A stretch of 64,000 nt of DNA from Pseudomonas mosselii (lineage in GTDB: Bacteria > Pseudomonadota > Gammaproteobacteria > Pseudomonadales > Pseudomonadaceae). The stretch's first letter is position 1; every line of letters starts with the position of its first letter. The notes beneath the pieces were generated by a model that ran no database searches, had not been told where the DNA came from, and saw nothing but the letters and a program-made list of their open reading frames with translations. Below are positions 49,534 through 58,076 of this stretch, in pieces. The translations under genes and the position numbers were made by a program. Location of the stretch: NCBI RefSeq assembly GCF_005796105.1, contig NZ_VAUO01000004.1, positions 124,001 to 188,000 of the forward strand, given 5' to 3'.

Positions 49534-50718
49534 ATGTCCGAACGGCACCTGGAACCCGACCTCGACTACCTGAAGAAAACCCTGCTGGAAATGCTCGCCA
49601 TCCCCAGCCCGACCGGCTTTACCGACACCATCGTGCGGTACGTAGCCGAACGCCTGGACGAACTGGGCATCCCCTACGAAATGACCCGGCGCGGCACCAT
49701 CCGCGCGACGCTCAAGGGCCGTCAGAACTCGCCCGACCGCGCCGTCTCGGCGCACCTTGACACCATCGGCGCCAGCGTACGCCAGTTGCAGGACAACGGC
49801 CGCCTGGCCCTGGCACCGGTAGGCTGCTGGTCGAGCCGCTTCGCCGAAGGCAGCCGAGTCAGCGTGTTCACCGACACCGGTGTTTATCGCGGCAGCGTGC
49901 TGCCGCTGATGGCCAGCGGACATGCCTTCAACACCGCCATCGACCAGATGCCGGTGAGCTGGGAGCATATCGAGGTGCGCCTCGACGCCTACTGCACCAC
50001 ACGCGCCGACTGCGAGGCGCTGGGGGTTGCTATCGGCGACTTCGTCGCCTTCGATCCCCTGCCGGAGTTCACCGAGAGCGGCCACATCAGCGCCCGCCAC
50101 CTGGACGACAAAGCCGGCGTGGCAGCCTTGCTGGCAGCACTCAAGGCCGTGGTGCAAAGCGGCCAGCAGCCGCTGATCGATTGCCACCCGCTGTTCACCA
50201 TCACCGAGGAAACCGGCTCCGGCGCAGCCGGCGCACTGCCTTGGGATGTCAGCGAATTCGTCGGGATCGACATCGCTCCGGTGGCCCCTGGTCAGGCATC
50301 CAGCGAGCACACGGTCAGCGTGGCCATGCAGGACTCCTCCGGGCCCTACGACTACCACTTGTCGCGCCATCTGCTCAAATTGGCCAGTGATCACGACATT
50401 GCCGTGCGCCGCGACCTGTTTCGCTACTACTTCAGCGACGCGCACTCTGCGGTGACCGCCGGCCATGATATTCGAACAGCTTTGGTGGCCTTCGGCTGCG
50501 ATGCCACCCATGGTTACGAGCGTACGCACATTGACAGCCTCGCAGCCTTGAGCCGCCTGCTGGGCGCCTACCTGCTGAGCCCGCCGGTCTTTGCCAGCGA
50601 CTCGCACCCGGCAACCGCGTCGTTGGAGCGCTTTAGCCACCAGCTGGAGCACGAGACGCAAATGGAGAGCGACACCCGGGTGCCAACGGTGGACAGCGTG
50701 GTGGGTAACAAAGGTTGA
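49534..50718 (+). CDS. M42-family metallopeptidase of the NAGGN system
   Basis: 394 residues. AVSAHLDTIGASVRQL (metal His/Asp), ISARHLDDKAGVAALLAA (bridging Asp), FTITEETGSGAAGALP (catalytic Glu pair), VGIDIAPVAPGQ (metal Asp) and a final ATHGYERTHIDSLAAL (metal His) define a di-metal aminopeptidase. Conserved third member of the NAGGN set (PA3461 homologue). It may break down NAGGN or a related dipeptide when osmolarity falls; this role is inferred from context. ATG 49534, with AGGAG six to seven bases upstream. Confidence 0.9.
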   Translation: MSERHLEPDLDYLKKTLLEMLAIPSPTGFTDTIVRYVAERLDELGIPYEMTRRGTIRATLKGRQNSPDRAVSAHLDTIGASVRQLQDNGRLALAPVGCWSSRFAEGSRVSVFTDTGVYRGSVLPLMASGHAFNTAIDQMPVSWEHIEVRLDAYCTTRADCEALGVAIGDFVAFDPLPEFTESGHISARHLDDKAGVAALLAALKAVVQSGQQPLIDCHPLFTITEETGSGAAGALPWDVSEFVGIDIAPVAPGQASSEHTVSVAMQDSSGPYDYHLSRHLLKLASDHDIAVRRDLFRYYFSDAHSAVTAGHDIRTALVAFGCDATHGYERTHIDSLAALSRLLGAYLLSPPVFASDSHPATASLERFSHQLEHETQMESDTRVPTVDSVVGNKG

Positions 50719-50789
50719 AGGGTTGCCGGCGCGCCCACGCGGTTGCAAATCGCGTAGCATGCCGGCTTCCGTATCAAGGCCTTGCAACC

Positions 50790-51017
50790 ATGCTGATCCC
50801 CTACGACCAACTTGAAGCCCAAACCCTGACCCGCCTGATCGAGGACTTCGTCACCCGCGACGGCACCGACAATGGCGACGACACACCGCTGGAGACCCGC
50901 GTGCTGCGGGTGCGTCAGGCGCTGGCCAAGGGACAGGCGTTCATCTTGTTCGATGTGCAGAGCCAGCAGTGCCAGTTGCTGGCCCGGCATGACGTGCCGC
51001 GCGAGCTGCTGGAGTAG
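50790..51017 (+). CDS. yheU: YheU-family small protein (UPF0270)
   Basis: 75 residues from ATG 50790: LIPYDQLEAQTLTRLIEDFVTRDGTDNG and LETRVLRVRQALAKGQAFILFD are the family core. Function unknown, cytoplasmic. There is a 71-bp gap after the peptidase gene. A longer frame upstream only adds intergenic DNA. The 51 bp between it and the convergent csrA-type gene have no clear terminator. Confidence 0.9.
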   Translation: MLIPYDQLEAQTLTRLIEDFVTRDGTDNGDDTPLETRVLRVRQALAKGQAFILFDVQSQQCQLLARHDVPRELLE

Positions 51018-51068
51018 CACCAGCGCGCGAACGCCGATAGACAGCCGCCCCACCTAGCAAGGCCCCGC

Positions 51069-51254
51069 TCACCCCTGGGCCTCGGGCTTTTCCTGCTGCT
51101 GAATACGTTTGTACACCTCCACACGGTGCACCTGGACCTCACGCGGCGCGCTGATCCCCAGCTTCACCTGGCGGCCGTCCACCGATACCACCTCTATACG
51201 GATATGCTCGGAGATGAGGATCACCTCCCCCACTTCGCGTCCGATCACCAGCAT
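51069..51254 (-). CDS. rsmI: CsrA/Rsm-family RNA-binding regulator, RsmI-like
   Basis: 61 residues from ATG 51254. MLVIGREVGEVILISEHIRI differs from canonical CsrA (MLILTRRVGE...) and resembles RsmI of fluorescent pseudomonads. The RNA-contact Arg44 is present (VHRVEVY), although the next residue is Val instead of Glu. CsrA proteins bind GGA motifs near ribosome sites. Its own leader has GGAGGG seven bases before ATG and a further GGA just before the start, which could allow autoregulation (inference). Convergent with yheU. The frame is open upstream to 51494 inside the SDR gene, but that has no family similarity. Confidence 0.88.
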   Translation of the reverse strand: MLVIGREVGEVILISEHIRIEVVSVDGRQVKLGISAPREVQVHRVEVYKRIQQQEKPEAQG

Positions 51255-51378
51255 GCTCCGACCCTCCAAACACAGGAAAAGCCGGAGCCTGCCCCCTCGC
51301 CGTTTGCCAGCACAATGCCTCAGCGCGGAAATAGACCTATCCCACACGATAGGGTAAAAAATCCTACAGCCAAACCCG

Positions 51379-52194
51379 TTAACCAGTGGACTTACGCGCC
51401 TTGGCGCGCATTTTTGCCGCCATGTCAGCCATCTCGTCATACAGCCGTTGCGGCGCCTGGCACTTGAGCTGCCAGGCCTGGCGCCCAGCCTCATGCGGCA
51501 GGATCAGGAACTCACCTGCCGCGACCTGGGCATGAATGTAGTCGGCGATGTCGGCGGCGCTGATCGGCGAGCCTTCCAACAACTTGCCGACCTGGGCCTT
51601 CATGGCAGGGTTCGGCCCGCGGAACGAATCCAGCAGGTTAGTCTGGAAGAACGACGGGCATACCACGTGCACCGCCACCTCGACCTGGCGCAGTTCCACC
51701 AGAAGGCTTTCGGAGAGTGCCAGCACGCCGGCCTTGGCCACGTTGTAGTTGCTCATCCCCGGGCCCTGCATCAAGGCCGCCATCGAGGCAATGTTGATGA
51801 TCCGCCCGTGACTGCGTTCGAGTAACGGCAGGAACGCCTTGCAACCCTTGACCACGCCCATCAGGTTAACAGCGATCTGCCAGTCCCAGTCCTCCAGCGA
51901 CAGCTCGGCGAAGAATCCACCGGAGGCGACACCGGCGTTGTTGACGATCACATCGCAGCCGCCGAATTTCTCTTCACAGGCCTGAGCCAGGGCCGTCAGT
52001 TGGCTGTAGTCGCGCACATCGCAGCGCTGGATGAAGCCGTCGCCACCCGCCACGCGCACCAGCTCCAGGGTTTCACGCAGCCCCGCTTCGTTGACATCGG
52101 CCAGGGCCAGCCGCCAACCATCACGAGCCCAACGCAGGGCGATCTCACGGCCAAGGCCGGAACCGGCCCCAGTGATCATCATTCGATTGTGCAT
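51379..52194 (-). CDS. Short-chain dehydrogenase/reductase
   Basis: 271 residues. MITGAGSGLGREIALRWARDG (NAD(P) site), CDVIVNNAGVASGGFFAEL, IINIASMAALMQGPGMSNYNVAKAGVLALSES with Ser and YxxxK. The C-terminal 40 residues (AWQLKCQAPQRLYDEMADMAAKMRAKAR) form a basic helix. Classical SDR; substrate not known. ATG 52194. The 247 bp upstream (52195-52441) hold the divergent control region with the DUF3309 gene and no other gene. Confidence 0.88.
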   Translation of the reverse strand: MHNRMMITGAGSGLGREIALRWARDGWRLALADVNEAGLRETLELVRVAGGDGFIQRCDVRDYSQLTALAQACEEKFGGCDVIVNNAGVASGGFFAELSLEDWDWQIAVNLMGVVKGCKAFLPLLERSHGRIINIASMAALMQGPGMSNYNVAKAGVLALSESLLVELRQVEVAVHVVCPSFFQTNLLDSFRGPNPAMKAQVGKLLEGSPISAADIADYIHAQVAAGEFLILPHEAGRQAWQLKCQAPQRLYDEMADMAAKMRAKARKSTG

Positions 52195-52441
52195 GGTGCA
52201 GAGCCCGACTCAGTGAAAGTGAGCTGGAGTCTAGCCAGATCCGGGCGCCGTCAGGGGCGGCATCAGGGTGCTGAATATGCGGGTAATCGCCGCGAGGTTT
52301 GCCCCAAGGCGCGGGGTGAGGCTGGGTCATGTGCCATGCCTGCGCAAGCGTGATGGAATCTTTGCCATCGCCCACCGGTCCGAACTTGTAGGCGGCCCAC
52401 AGTACCGGCCCCTCTACCCTCCACCACGCAAGGACTCCGCC

Positions 52442-52594
52442 ATGACCACGATCCTCATCATCATCCTGATCCTGCTGCTGATCGGTGGCTTACCGGTCTT
52501 CCCTCATTCCCGCGCCTGGGGCTATGGCCCGTCCGGTATCATCGGCGTGGTTCTGGTGGTGCTGCTGATCCTGTTGTTGCTCGGACGCATATGA
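52442..52594 (+). CDS. DUF3309-family 50-residue membrane protein
   Basis: 50 residues: TTILIIILILLLIGGLPVFP then SRAWGYGPSGIIGVVLVVLL ending LLLLGRI. Two short membrane segments around WGYGPSG, the DUF3309 pattern. AAGGA lies seven bases before ATG 52442, so this is a real small gene despite its size. Function unknown; homologues are common in proteobacteria and often stress-linked. It ends before the strong hairpin at 52623-52658. Confidence 0.85.
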   Translation: MTTILIIILILLLIGGLPVFPHSRAWGYGPSGIIGVVLVVLLILLLLGRI

Positions 52595-52622
52595 CCTGCG
52601 CCCGGACGCGTCCGGGCACCTG

Positions 52623-52658
52623 AACGACGACGCCCCGCATGAGCGGGGCGTCGTCGTT
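52623..52658. terminator. Bidirectional terminator between DUF3309 gene and actP
   Basis: 16-bp perfect stem aacgacgacgccccgc / complement (52623-52638 and 52643-52658) with the loop atga, followed by a T on the plus strand and preceded by A on the other. It closes two convergent genes. Confidence 0.9.
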
Positions 52659-52672
52659 TCACTGCAGAGGTA

Positions 52673-54337
52673 TCAGTGCGACACCGCCCCGCTGGCCCCC
52701 AGGCCAGTCTGGGAACGCACGAACTGCGGGAAGAACAGCGCGCGCTCGTCCTCGGCAGCCTTGGACTTGTCGGTGACCGAGAAGAACCAGATACCGGCGA
52801 ACGCAATGAGCATCGAGAACAGCGCCGGGTACTCGTACGGGTAGATGGCTTTCTCGTGACCGAGGATCTGCACCCAGATGGTTGGGCCGAGGACCATCAG
52901 GCCTACCGCGCTGATCAGGCCCATCCAGCCGCCGATCATCGCACCGCGGGTGGTCAGCTTCTTCCAGTACATCGAAAGCAGCAGCACCGGGAAGTTGCAG
53001 CTGGCCGCGATGGAGAACGCCAGGCCCACCATGAAGGCGATGTTCTGTTTCTCGAACAGGATGCCCAGGCCAATCGCCAACACGCCCAAGGCGACGGTGG
53101 TGATCTTCGACACGCGAATCTCATCCTTGTCGTTGGCCTTGCCCTTGCGCCAGACGCTGGCATACAGGTCATGCGACACCGCCGAGGCACCGGCCAGGGT
53201 CAGACCGGCGACCACCGCCAGAATGGTGGCGAACGCCACTGCCGAGATGAAGCCCAGGAACACACTGCCACCGACCGCATCGGCCAGGTGCACCGCTGCC
53301 ATGTTGTTGCCACCGATCAAGGCGCCGGCAGCGTCCTTGAAGTCCGGGTTGGTGCTGACCAGCAGGATCGCGCCAAAGCCGATGATGAAGGTCAGGATGT
53401 AGAAGTAACCGATGAAACCGGTGGCATAGAGCACCGACTTGCGCGCCTCTTTGGCGTCGCTCACGGTGAAGAAGCGCATCAGGATGTGCGGCAGGCCCGC
53501 AGTACCGAACATCAGCGCCAGGCCCAGGGAGAACGCCGAGATCGGGTCCTTGACCAGGCCGCCCGGGCTCATGATCGCCTCACCCTTGGCGTGGACCTTG
53601 ATCGCCTCGGAGAACAGCGTATTGAAGTCGAAGCCCACGTGCTTCATCACCATCAACGCCATGAAGCTCGCACCGGACAGCAGCAGCACCGCCTTGATGA
53701 TCTGCACCCAGGTGGTCGCCAGCATGCCGCCGAACAGCACGTACAGGCACATCAGGATACCGACCAGAATCACCGCGACGTGGTAGTCCAGGCCGAACAA
53801 CAGCTGGATCAGCTTACCGGCACCGACCATCTGGGCAATCAGGTAGAAGGCCACCACCACCAGCGAGCCCGAAGCCGACAAGGTGCGGATTTCCTTCTGC
53901 CCGAGGCGATACGAGGCCACATCGGCGAAGGTGTACTTGCCCAGGTTACGCAGGCGTTCGGCAATCAGGAACAGGATGATCGGCCAACCGACCAGGAAGC
54001 CGATGGAGTAGATCAGGCCATCGTAGCCCGAGGTGAACACCAGTGCGGAAATCCCCAGGAACGAGGCAGCCGACATGTAGTCGCCAGCGATCGCCAGGCC
54101 GTTCTGGAAGCCAGTGATCTTGCCGCCGGCGGCGTAGTAGTCAGCGGCCGACTTGTTGCGCTTGGACGCCCAGTAGGTGATACCCAGGGTAAACGCGACG
54201 AAGGCAACGAACATGGCGATGGCCGAGACGTTCAGCGGCTGCTTGTGCACTTCGCCGGTCAGCGCATCGGCGGCCCAGACGGCCGGGGCGAAGGCCGCAA
54301 AGGCCAGTACAGCGAGTTTTTTGGCGTGACCGATCAT
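52673..54337 (-). CDS. actP: Cation/acetate symporter
   Basis: 554 residues. Signal-like start ([16 protein letters not shown]), then the sodium:solute symporter fold of 13 helices: [31 protein letters not shown] with the SAASFLG sodium site, and [24 protein letters not shown]. It takes up acetate and related short acids with Na+. ATG 54337 overlaps the stop of the DUF485 gene by four bases, the conserved yjcH-actP pair. GAGGAGG stands upstream of the start. No acs gene is beside it here. Confidence 0.94.
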   Translation of the reverse strand: MIGHAKKLAVLAFAAFAPAVWAADALTGEVHKQPLNVSAIAMFVAFVAFTLGITYWASKRNKSAADYYAAGGKITGFQNGLAIAGDYMSAASFLGISALVFTSGYDGLIYSIGFLVGWPIILFLIAERLRNLGKYTFADVASYRLGQKEIRTLSASGSLVVVAFYLIAQMVGAGKLIQLLFGLDYHVAVILVGILMCLYVLFGGMLATTWVQIIKAVLLLSGASFMALMVMKHVGFDFNTLFSEAIKVHAKGEAIMSPGGLVKDPISAFSLGLALMFGTAGLPHILMRFFTVSDAKEARKSVLYATGFIGYFYILTFIIGFGAILLVSTNPDFKDAAGALIGGNNMAAVHLADAVGGSVFLGFISAVAFATILAVVAGLTLAGASAVSHDLYASVWRKGKANDKDEIRVSKITTVALGVLAIGLGILFEKQNIAFMVGLAFSIAASCNFPVLLLSMYWKKLTTRGAMIGGWMGLISAVGLMVLGPTIWVQILGHEKAIYPYEYPALFSMLIAFAGIWFFSVTDKSKAAEDERALFFPQFVRSQTGLGASGAVSH

Positions 54338-54645
54338 TGCTTGGCCTCCTCGAGAATGGCCTTGTTCAACTGGTCGAACTCGCCGTTGGCGCGACGCACG
54401 TAGATGGCGGTGAGCACGAATGCCGAGAGGATCAGGCCGACGCCCAGGGGAATACCCCAGGTGATCGACGACTCGGGGCTAAGCTTGGCGCCAAGGACTT
54501 GCGGGCCATAGGCGATGAGGAGGATGAAGGCGCAGTAGAGGCCGAGCATGATCGCCGAGAGTATCCAGGCGAAGCGCTCGCGCTTGGTGACCAGCTCCTT
54601 GAAGCGCGGACTGTTCTGTATCGATTGGTAAATGCTGTCGTTCAT
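54334..54645 (-). CDS. yjcH: DUF485 inner-membrane protein (YjcH)
   Basis: 103 residues with two helices ([25 protein letters not shown] and [23 protein letters not shown]) and the [12 protein letters not shown] end, as in YjcH. It is always next to actP and is thought to assist the symporter; the direct role is not known. Ends with an ATGA overlap into actP. ATG 54645. The gap upstream (54646-54848) contains a perfect 24-bp hairpin. Confidence 0.92.
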   Translation of the reverse strand: MNDSIYQSIQNSPRFKELVTKRERFAWILSAIMLGLYCAFILLIAYGPQVLGAKLSPESSITWGIPLGVGLILSAFVLTAIYVRRANGEFDQLNKAILEEAKQ

Positions 54646-54776
54646 TGTTTTTGTCCTAGCAGCACAGATAAGGGAGAACCCGACTCCACTTTATGCTGCC
54701 GATGGACGCCAACCAGACGACCTTAGTCTTAGATGCAAGGGTGTTTTACAAATTTCGCAACAACCCTCTACGCACG

Positions 54777-54825
54777 GCGGGGCAAACCCGCTCCGACCTT
54801 CAAGGTCGGAGCGGGTTTGCCCCGC
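54777..54825. repeat. Perfect long palindrome (REP-like hairpin)
   Basis: Arms of 24 bp (54777-54800 and 54802-54825) around one central C, core GGGGCAAACCCGCTCCGACC. It lies just after the betaine-binding protein gene (leftward) and upstream of yjcH. It may act as a terminator or mRNA stabiliser; the sequence is REP-like. Confidence 0.9.
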
Positions 54826-54848
54826 GCAAGCGAAGTACCTGGCAATCC

Positions 54849-55697
54849 TTACTTGCCGGTCCACTCCTTGACTCGATCCGGGTGCTTGGCAACCCAATCC
54901 TTGGCCGCGGCTTCAGGCTTGGCGCCCTCCTGGATAGCCAGCATTACCTCGCCGATCTCGTCCTTGGACTGCCAGCTGAACTTCTTGAGGAACTCGGCCA
55001 CTTCCGGGGCCTTGGTCGCCAGTTCCTTGCTGCCGATGCTATTGACCGTCTCGGCAGCGCCATACACACCTTTCGGGTCTTCGAGGAACTTCAACTTCCA
55101 CTTGGCGAACATCCAATGCGGCACCCAACCGGTCACCGCGATCGATTGCTGCTTGGCGTAGGAGCGCCCGAGTTCGGCGGTCATCGCGGCGCCGGAACTT
55201 GCAGTGAGCTTGTAACCGGTGAGGTCGTAGTCCTTGATGGCCTGCTCGGTCTTGAGCATGACCCCGGAGCCTGCATCAATGCCGACGATCTTCTGCTTGA
55301 AGCTCTGATCGGTCTTAAGGTCTGCGATGCTGTTGGCCTTGACGTACTCAGGGACAATCAGGCCGATCTTGGCATCCTTGAAGTTCGGACCATAATCGAC
55401 CACGTTGTCCTTGTTCTTGGCCCAGTACTCTCCGTGGGTCACCGGCAGCCAAGCCGAGAGCATGGCATCCAGTTTGCCTGTGGCTACGCCCTGCCACATA
55501 ATGCCGGTGGCCACGGCCTGCAATTTCACGTCGTAGCCGAGCTTCTGCTTGATCACTTCGGCGGCCACGTTGGTGGTCGCCACACTGTCGGACCAGCCAT
55601 CCACGTAACCGATGCTCACCTCTTTGGCCATTGCCTGTGCAGTGCTCATGGCCAATACCAGGGCGGTACCCACCCCCAGGAAACGTCGCATACTCAT
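54849..55697 (-). CDS. Glycine-betaine/choline-type ABC substrate-binding protein (orphan)
   Basis: 282 residues from ATG 55697, with GAGGGG eight bases upstream. Signal peptide (FLGVGTALVLAMSTAQAMA), then the OpuAC fold: VSIGYVDGWSDSVATTNVAAEV, WQGVATGKLDAMLSAWLPVTH and VTGWVPHWMFAKWKLKFLED contain Trp residues that could form the aromatic box for quaternary ammonium groups. No permease or ATPase is nearby, so it probably hands ligand to a shared core transporter (as CaiX, BetX and CbcX do for CbcWV in Pseudomonas). The ligand (betaine, carnitine or choline) is not decided by sequence. Confidence 0.9.
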   Translation of the reverse strand: MSMRRFLGVGTALVLAMSTAQAMAKEVSIGYVDGWSDSVATTNVAAEVIKQKLGYDVKLQAVATGIMWQGVATGKLDAMLSAWLPVTHGEYWAKNKDNVVDYGPNFKDAKIGLIVPEYVKANSIADLKTDQSFKQKIVGIDAGSGVMLKTEQAIKDYDLTGYKLTASSGAAMTAELGRSYAKQQSIAVTGWVPHWMFAKWKLKFLEDPKGVYGAAETVNSIGSKELATKAPEVAEFLKKFSWQSKDEIGEVMLAIQEGAKPEAAAKDWVAKHPDRVKEWTGK

Positions 55698-55896
55698 CAA
55701 AGCATCCCCTCGTCAGGTCTTGGAGATTGCATCATCGACCTGAGGCCCAGTGCGACCTGATCTGTCAGCGACCTTTAGCCAACAGTCCGCGACAGCACTG
55801 TGCCATTAGCGCCATGGCGCTCAGGACGCCTGCGCGATCCTTGCATGCCAAAGGCTTGGCGCCGGGCTACTATCACTGGCTTTCGCGTATCAGACG

Positions 55897-57444
55897 ATGG
55901 ACCGACCGATGTTCCGCACTTCCTACCTGCTTGCCTGCCTGCTCGCCCTCAGCGGCCTTGGCGCCTTGTGGTACGGCCTGGGCAAGCCCGTGCAACTGCC
56001 CGATGCCGCCAGCCCGACGCATAAGTTGCAGTGCGCCTCCTACACCCCGTTCGACAAAGACCAGTCGCCGTTCGATCAACCGTTCCAACTGCGTCCGGCA
56101 CGCCTGGATGCCGACCTGGCGCTGCTGGCCGAGCGTTTCCAGTGCATTCGTACCTATTCGCAGACCGGCCTCGAGGCCATCCCGGCACTGGCGCGCAAGC
56201 ATGGCCTGAAGGTGATGCTCGGCGCCTGGGTCAACGCCAATCCTGTCGACACCGACAAAGAGATCGGCCTGCTGATCGCTGCGGCCAACGCCAACCCGGA
56301 TGTAGTCAGTGCCGTGATCGTCGGCAACGAGACGCTGCTGCGCAAGGAGGTCACCGCTGAGCGCCTGGCCCAACTGATCGGCAAGGTGAAAAGCCAGGTC
56401 ACGGTTCCGGTGACCTACGCCGATGTCTGGGAGTTCTGGCTACAACATCCACAGATCGCGCCCGCGGTGGATTTTCTCACCATCCACCTGTTGCCCTACT
56501 GGGAGGACGATCCGCGCGGCATCGACGCGGCCTTGGCGCATGTGGCCGAGGTACGCCAGGTGTTTGGCCAGCGCTTCGCGCCCAAGGACATCCTGATCGG
56601 GGAAACCGGCTGGCCCAGCGAGGGCCGCCAACGTGAAACGGCAGTGCCCAGCCGGGTCAACGAAGCACGCTTCATTCGCGGCTTCGTCGCCCTGGCCGAG
56701 GCCAATGGCTGGCACTACAACTTGATCGAGGCCTTCGACCAACCCTGGAAACGCGCCAGCGAAGGCGCGGTGGGCGGTTACTGGGGGCTGTACGACGCCG
56801 ATCGGCAGGACAAAGGCGTGCTCGAAGGGCCGGTGAGCAACCTGGCGCTGTGGCCACAGTGGCTGCTGGCCTCGATGAGCCTGTGGCTGGCTACCTTGGC
56901 GCTGGCCGGACGCCCGGCCAACGCCCGCGCCGCACTGCTGTTGCCGCTGCTGGCCGCGTTGGGTGCCGCCAGCCTGGGGCTGTGGGGCGAGCTGATGCGC
57001 ACCCACGCACGATTTGCCGCAGAGTGGCTGTGGGCGTTAGTGCTAGCTGGGCTCAACCTGCTGGTGCTGGCGCATGCCAGCTTGGCCCTGGCCCGACGCG
57101 ACGGCTGGCGCCAGCGGTTGTTCGCCTGGCTCGAAGCGCATGCCGGCAAATGGCTGCTGGCGGCCGGCTTCGCTGGGGCGGTGAGCATGCTGGCGATGGT
57201 CTTCGACCCGCGCTATCGCAGCTTCCCCAGCGCCGCACTGCTGCTACCAGCGGTGGTATATCTGCTGCGCCCGGTCAAGGCGGCGCGGGCGGAGGTGGCG
57301 TTGCTCGCCCTGATCGTCGGCGCCGGGGTAATGCCGCAGCTTTACCACGAGGGGCTGGCGAACCGGCAGGCCTGGGGCTGGGCGCTGGTCAGCGTGCTGA
57401 TGGTCGGGGCGTTGTGGCGTAGCGTGCGAGTGCGTAAGGCCTGA
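55897..57444 (+). CDS. GH17 family glucan-modifying enzyme with membrane region
   Basis: 515 residues. An N-terminal anchor (YLLACLLALSGLGALWYGL) precedes a GH17 catalytic domain: probable acid/base Glu145 in VIVGNETLLRK and nucleophile Glu236 in ILIGETGWPSEG. From about residue 310 there are at least six helices. Related Pseudomonas proteins are beta-1,3-glucanosyltransferases acting on glucan chains, often linked to cyclic glucan (NdvB) synthesis. Start ATG 55897 (or 55909). The 199 bp upstream (55698-55896) hold no other gene. The exact product is unknown. Confidence 0.85.
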   Translation: MDRPMFRTSYLLACLLALSGLGALWYGLGKPVQLPDAASPTHKLQCASYTPFDKDQSPFDQPFQLRPARLDADLALLAERFQCIRTYSQTGLEAIPALARKHGLKVMLGAWVNANPVDTDKEIGLLIAAANANPDVVSAVIVGNETLLRKEVTAERLAQLIGKVKSQVTVPVTYADVWEFWLQHPQIAPAVDFLTIHLLPYWEDDPRGIDAALAHVAEVRQVFGQRFAPKDILIGETGWPSEGRQRETAVPSRVNEARFIRGFVALAEANGWHYNLIEAFDQPWKRASEGAVGGYWGLYDADRQDKGVLEGPVSNLALWPQWLLASMSLWLATLALAGRPANARAALLLPLLAALGAASLGLWGELMRTHARFAAEWLWALVLAGLNLLVLAHASLALARRDGWRQRLFAWLEAHAGKWLLAAGFAGAVSMLAMVFDPRYRSFPSAALLLPAVVYLLRPVKAARAEVALLALIVGAGVMPQLYHEGLANRQAWGWALVSVLMVGALWRSVRVRKA

Positions 57445-57479
57445 GCGCGCGGCCCTGCTGGGGGGCGGGCCGGCCGCAA

Positions 57480-57498
57480 AGGGGCGTACAGCGCCCCT
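57480..57498. terminator. Short hairpin between GH17 gene and membrane protein gene
   Basis: Stem aggggcg/cgcccct (57480-57486 and 57492-57498) with a 5-base loop between two convergent genes, preceded by AAA and followed by GTT. Likely a weak bidirectional terminator. Confidence 0.6.
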
Positions 57499-57499
57499 G

Positions 57500-57868
57500 T
57501 TAGCCATTGCGCGATGAGCGCACCAACCGCAACCCTGCCAGCACCACCGCGAACACGGCAATGCTCGCGGTGTACAGCACCAGCGCCGGCACCCCGAACA
57601 GCAGCGCCAGCAGCGCCAAACCCGCGCCGCTAAGCCCTGAAACCCAGTGGGCCAGCAGCGCAAGCCCCAACGCGCACCAGGCGAGCACTTGATGATGAAT
57701 CGCCAATCCCAGGAGCGCACGCGCCTGGCATTGCCAGTATTCTCCGGGCACCGCGCACAGGCCTACCCAGCGGGCATCTTCCATCAATCCATAGCGCACG
57801 CCATAACTGGCGGCCAGCCAGGCGCCCAGCACCGCCAGCACCACGGTGACCTGCAGCGAACGAGGCAT
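57500..57868 (-). CDS. Small membrane protein, function unknown
   Basis: 122 residues, ATG 57868. About four hydrophobic helices: LQVTVVLAVLGAWLAASYGV, ARALLGLAIHHQVLAWCALG, GLALLALLFGVPALVLY and SIAVFAVVLAGLRLV. Two Cys flank a Tyr-Trp (CAVPGEYWQC) in the outer loop and could form a disulfide. I do not recognise a family. It is convergent with the GH17 gene. The 208 bp upstream to 58077 hold the control region for the hydrolase gene. Confidence 0.6.
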   Translation of the reverse strand: MPRSLQVTVVLAVLGAWLAASYGVRYGLMEDARWVGLCAVPGEYWQCQARALLGLAIHHQVLAWCALGLALLAHWVSGLSGAGLALLALLFGVPALVLYTASIAVFAVVLAGLRLVRSSRNG

Positions 57869-58076
57869 CCAGTTCTCCTATAGCGGTCATCGAAACGCAG
57901 CATGATGGCCCACACACAAAGGTAAGGCAAAATCATGGCCAGACAGCTATGTTGCTGAGATTACCGAGTGCGGCAAAATCTGGTGCGACGAACGACATTA
58001 CCCCGGCAACTTTGCCGGGCGCGCCGTGGTCCTAGCCTGCGTACCGCATCACCTTGCGTTTTCCTTGGGGGAATCA

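Noticed and set aside
51255..51494. N-terminal extension of the CsrA-type gene by 80 codons
   Set aside because: CsrA proteins are about 60 residues long, and GGAGGG precedes ATG 51254.
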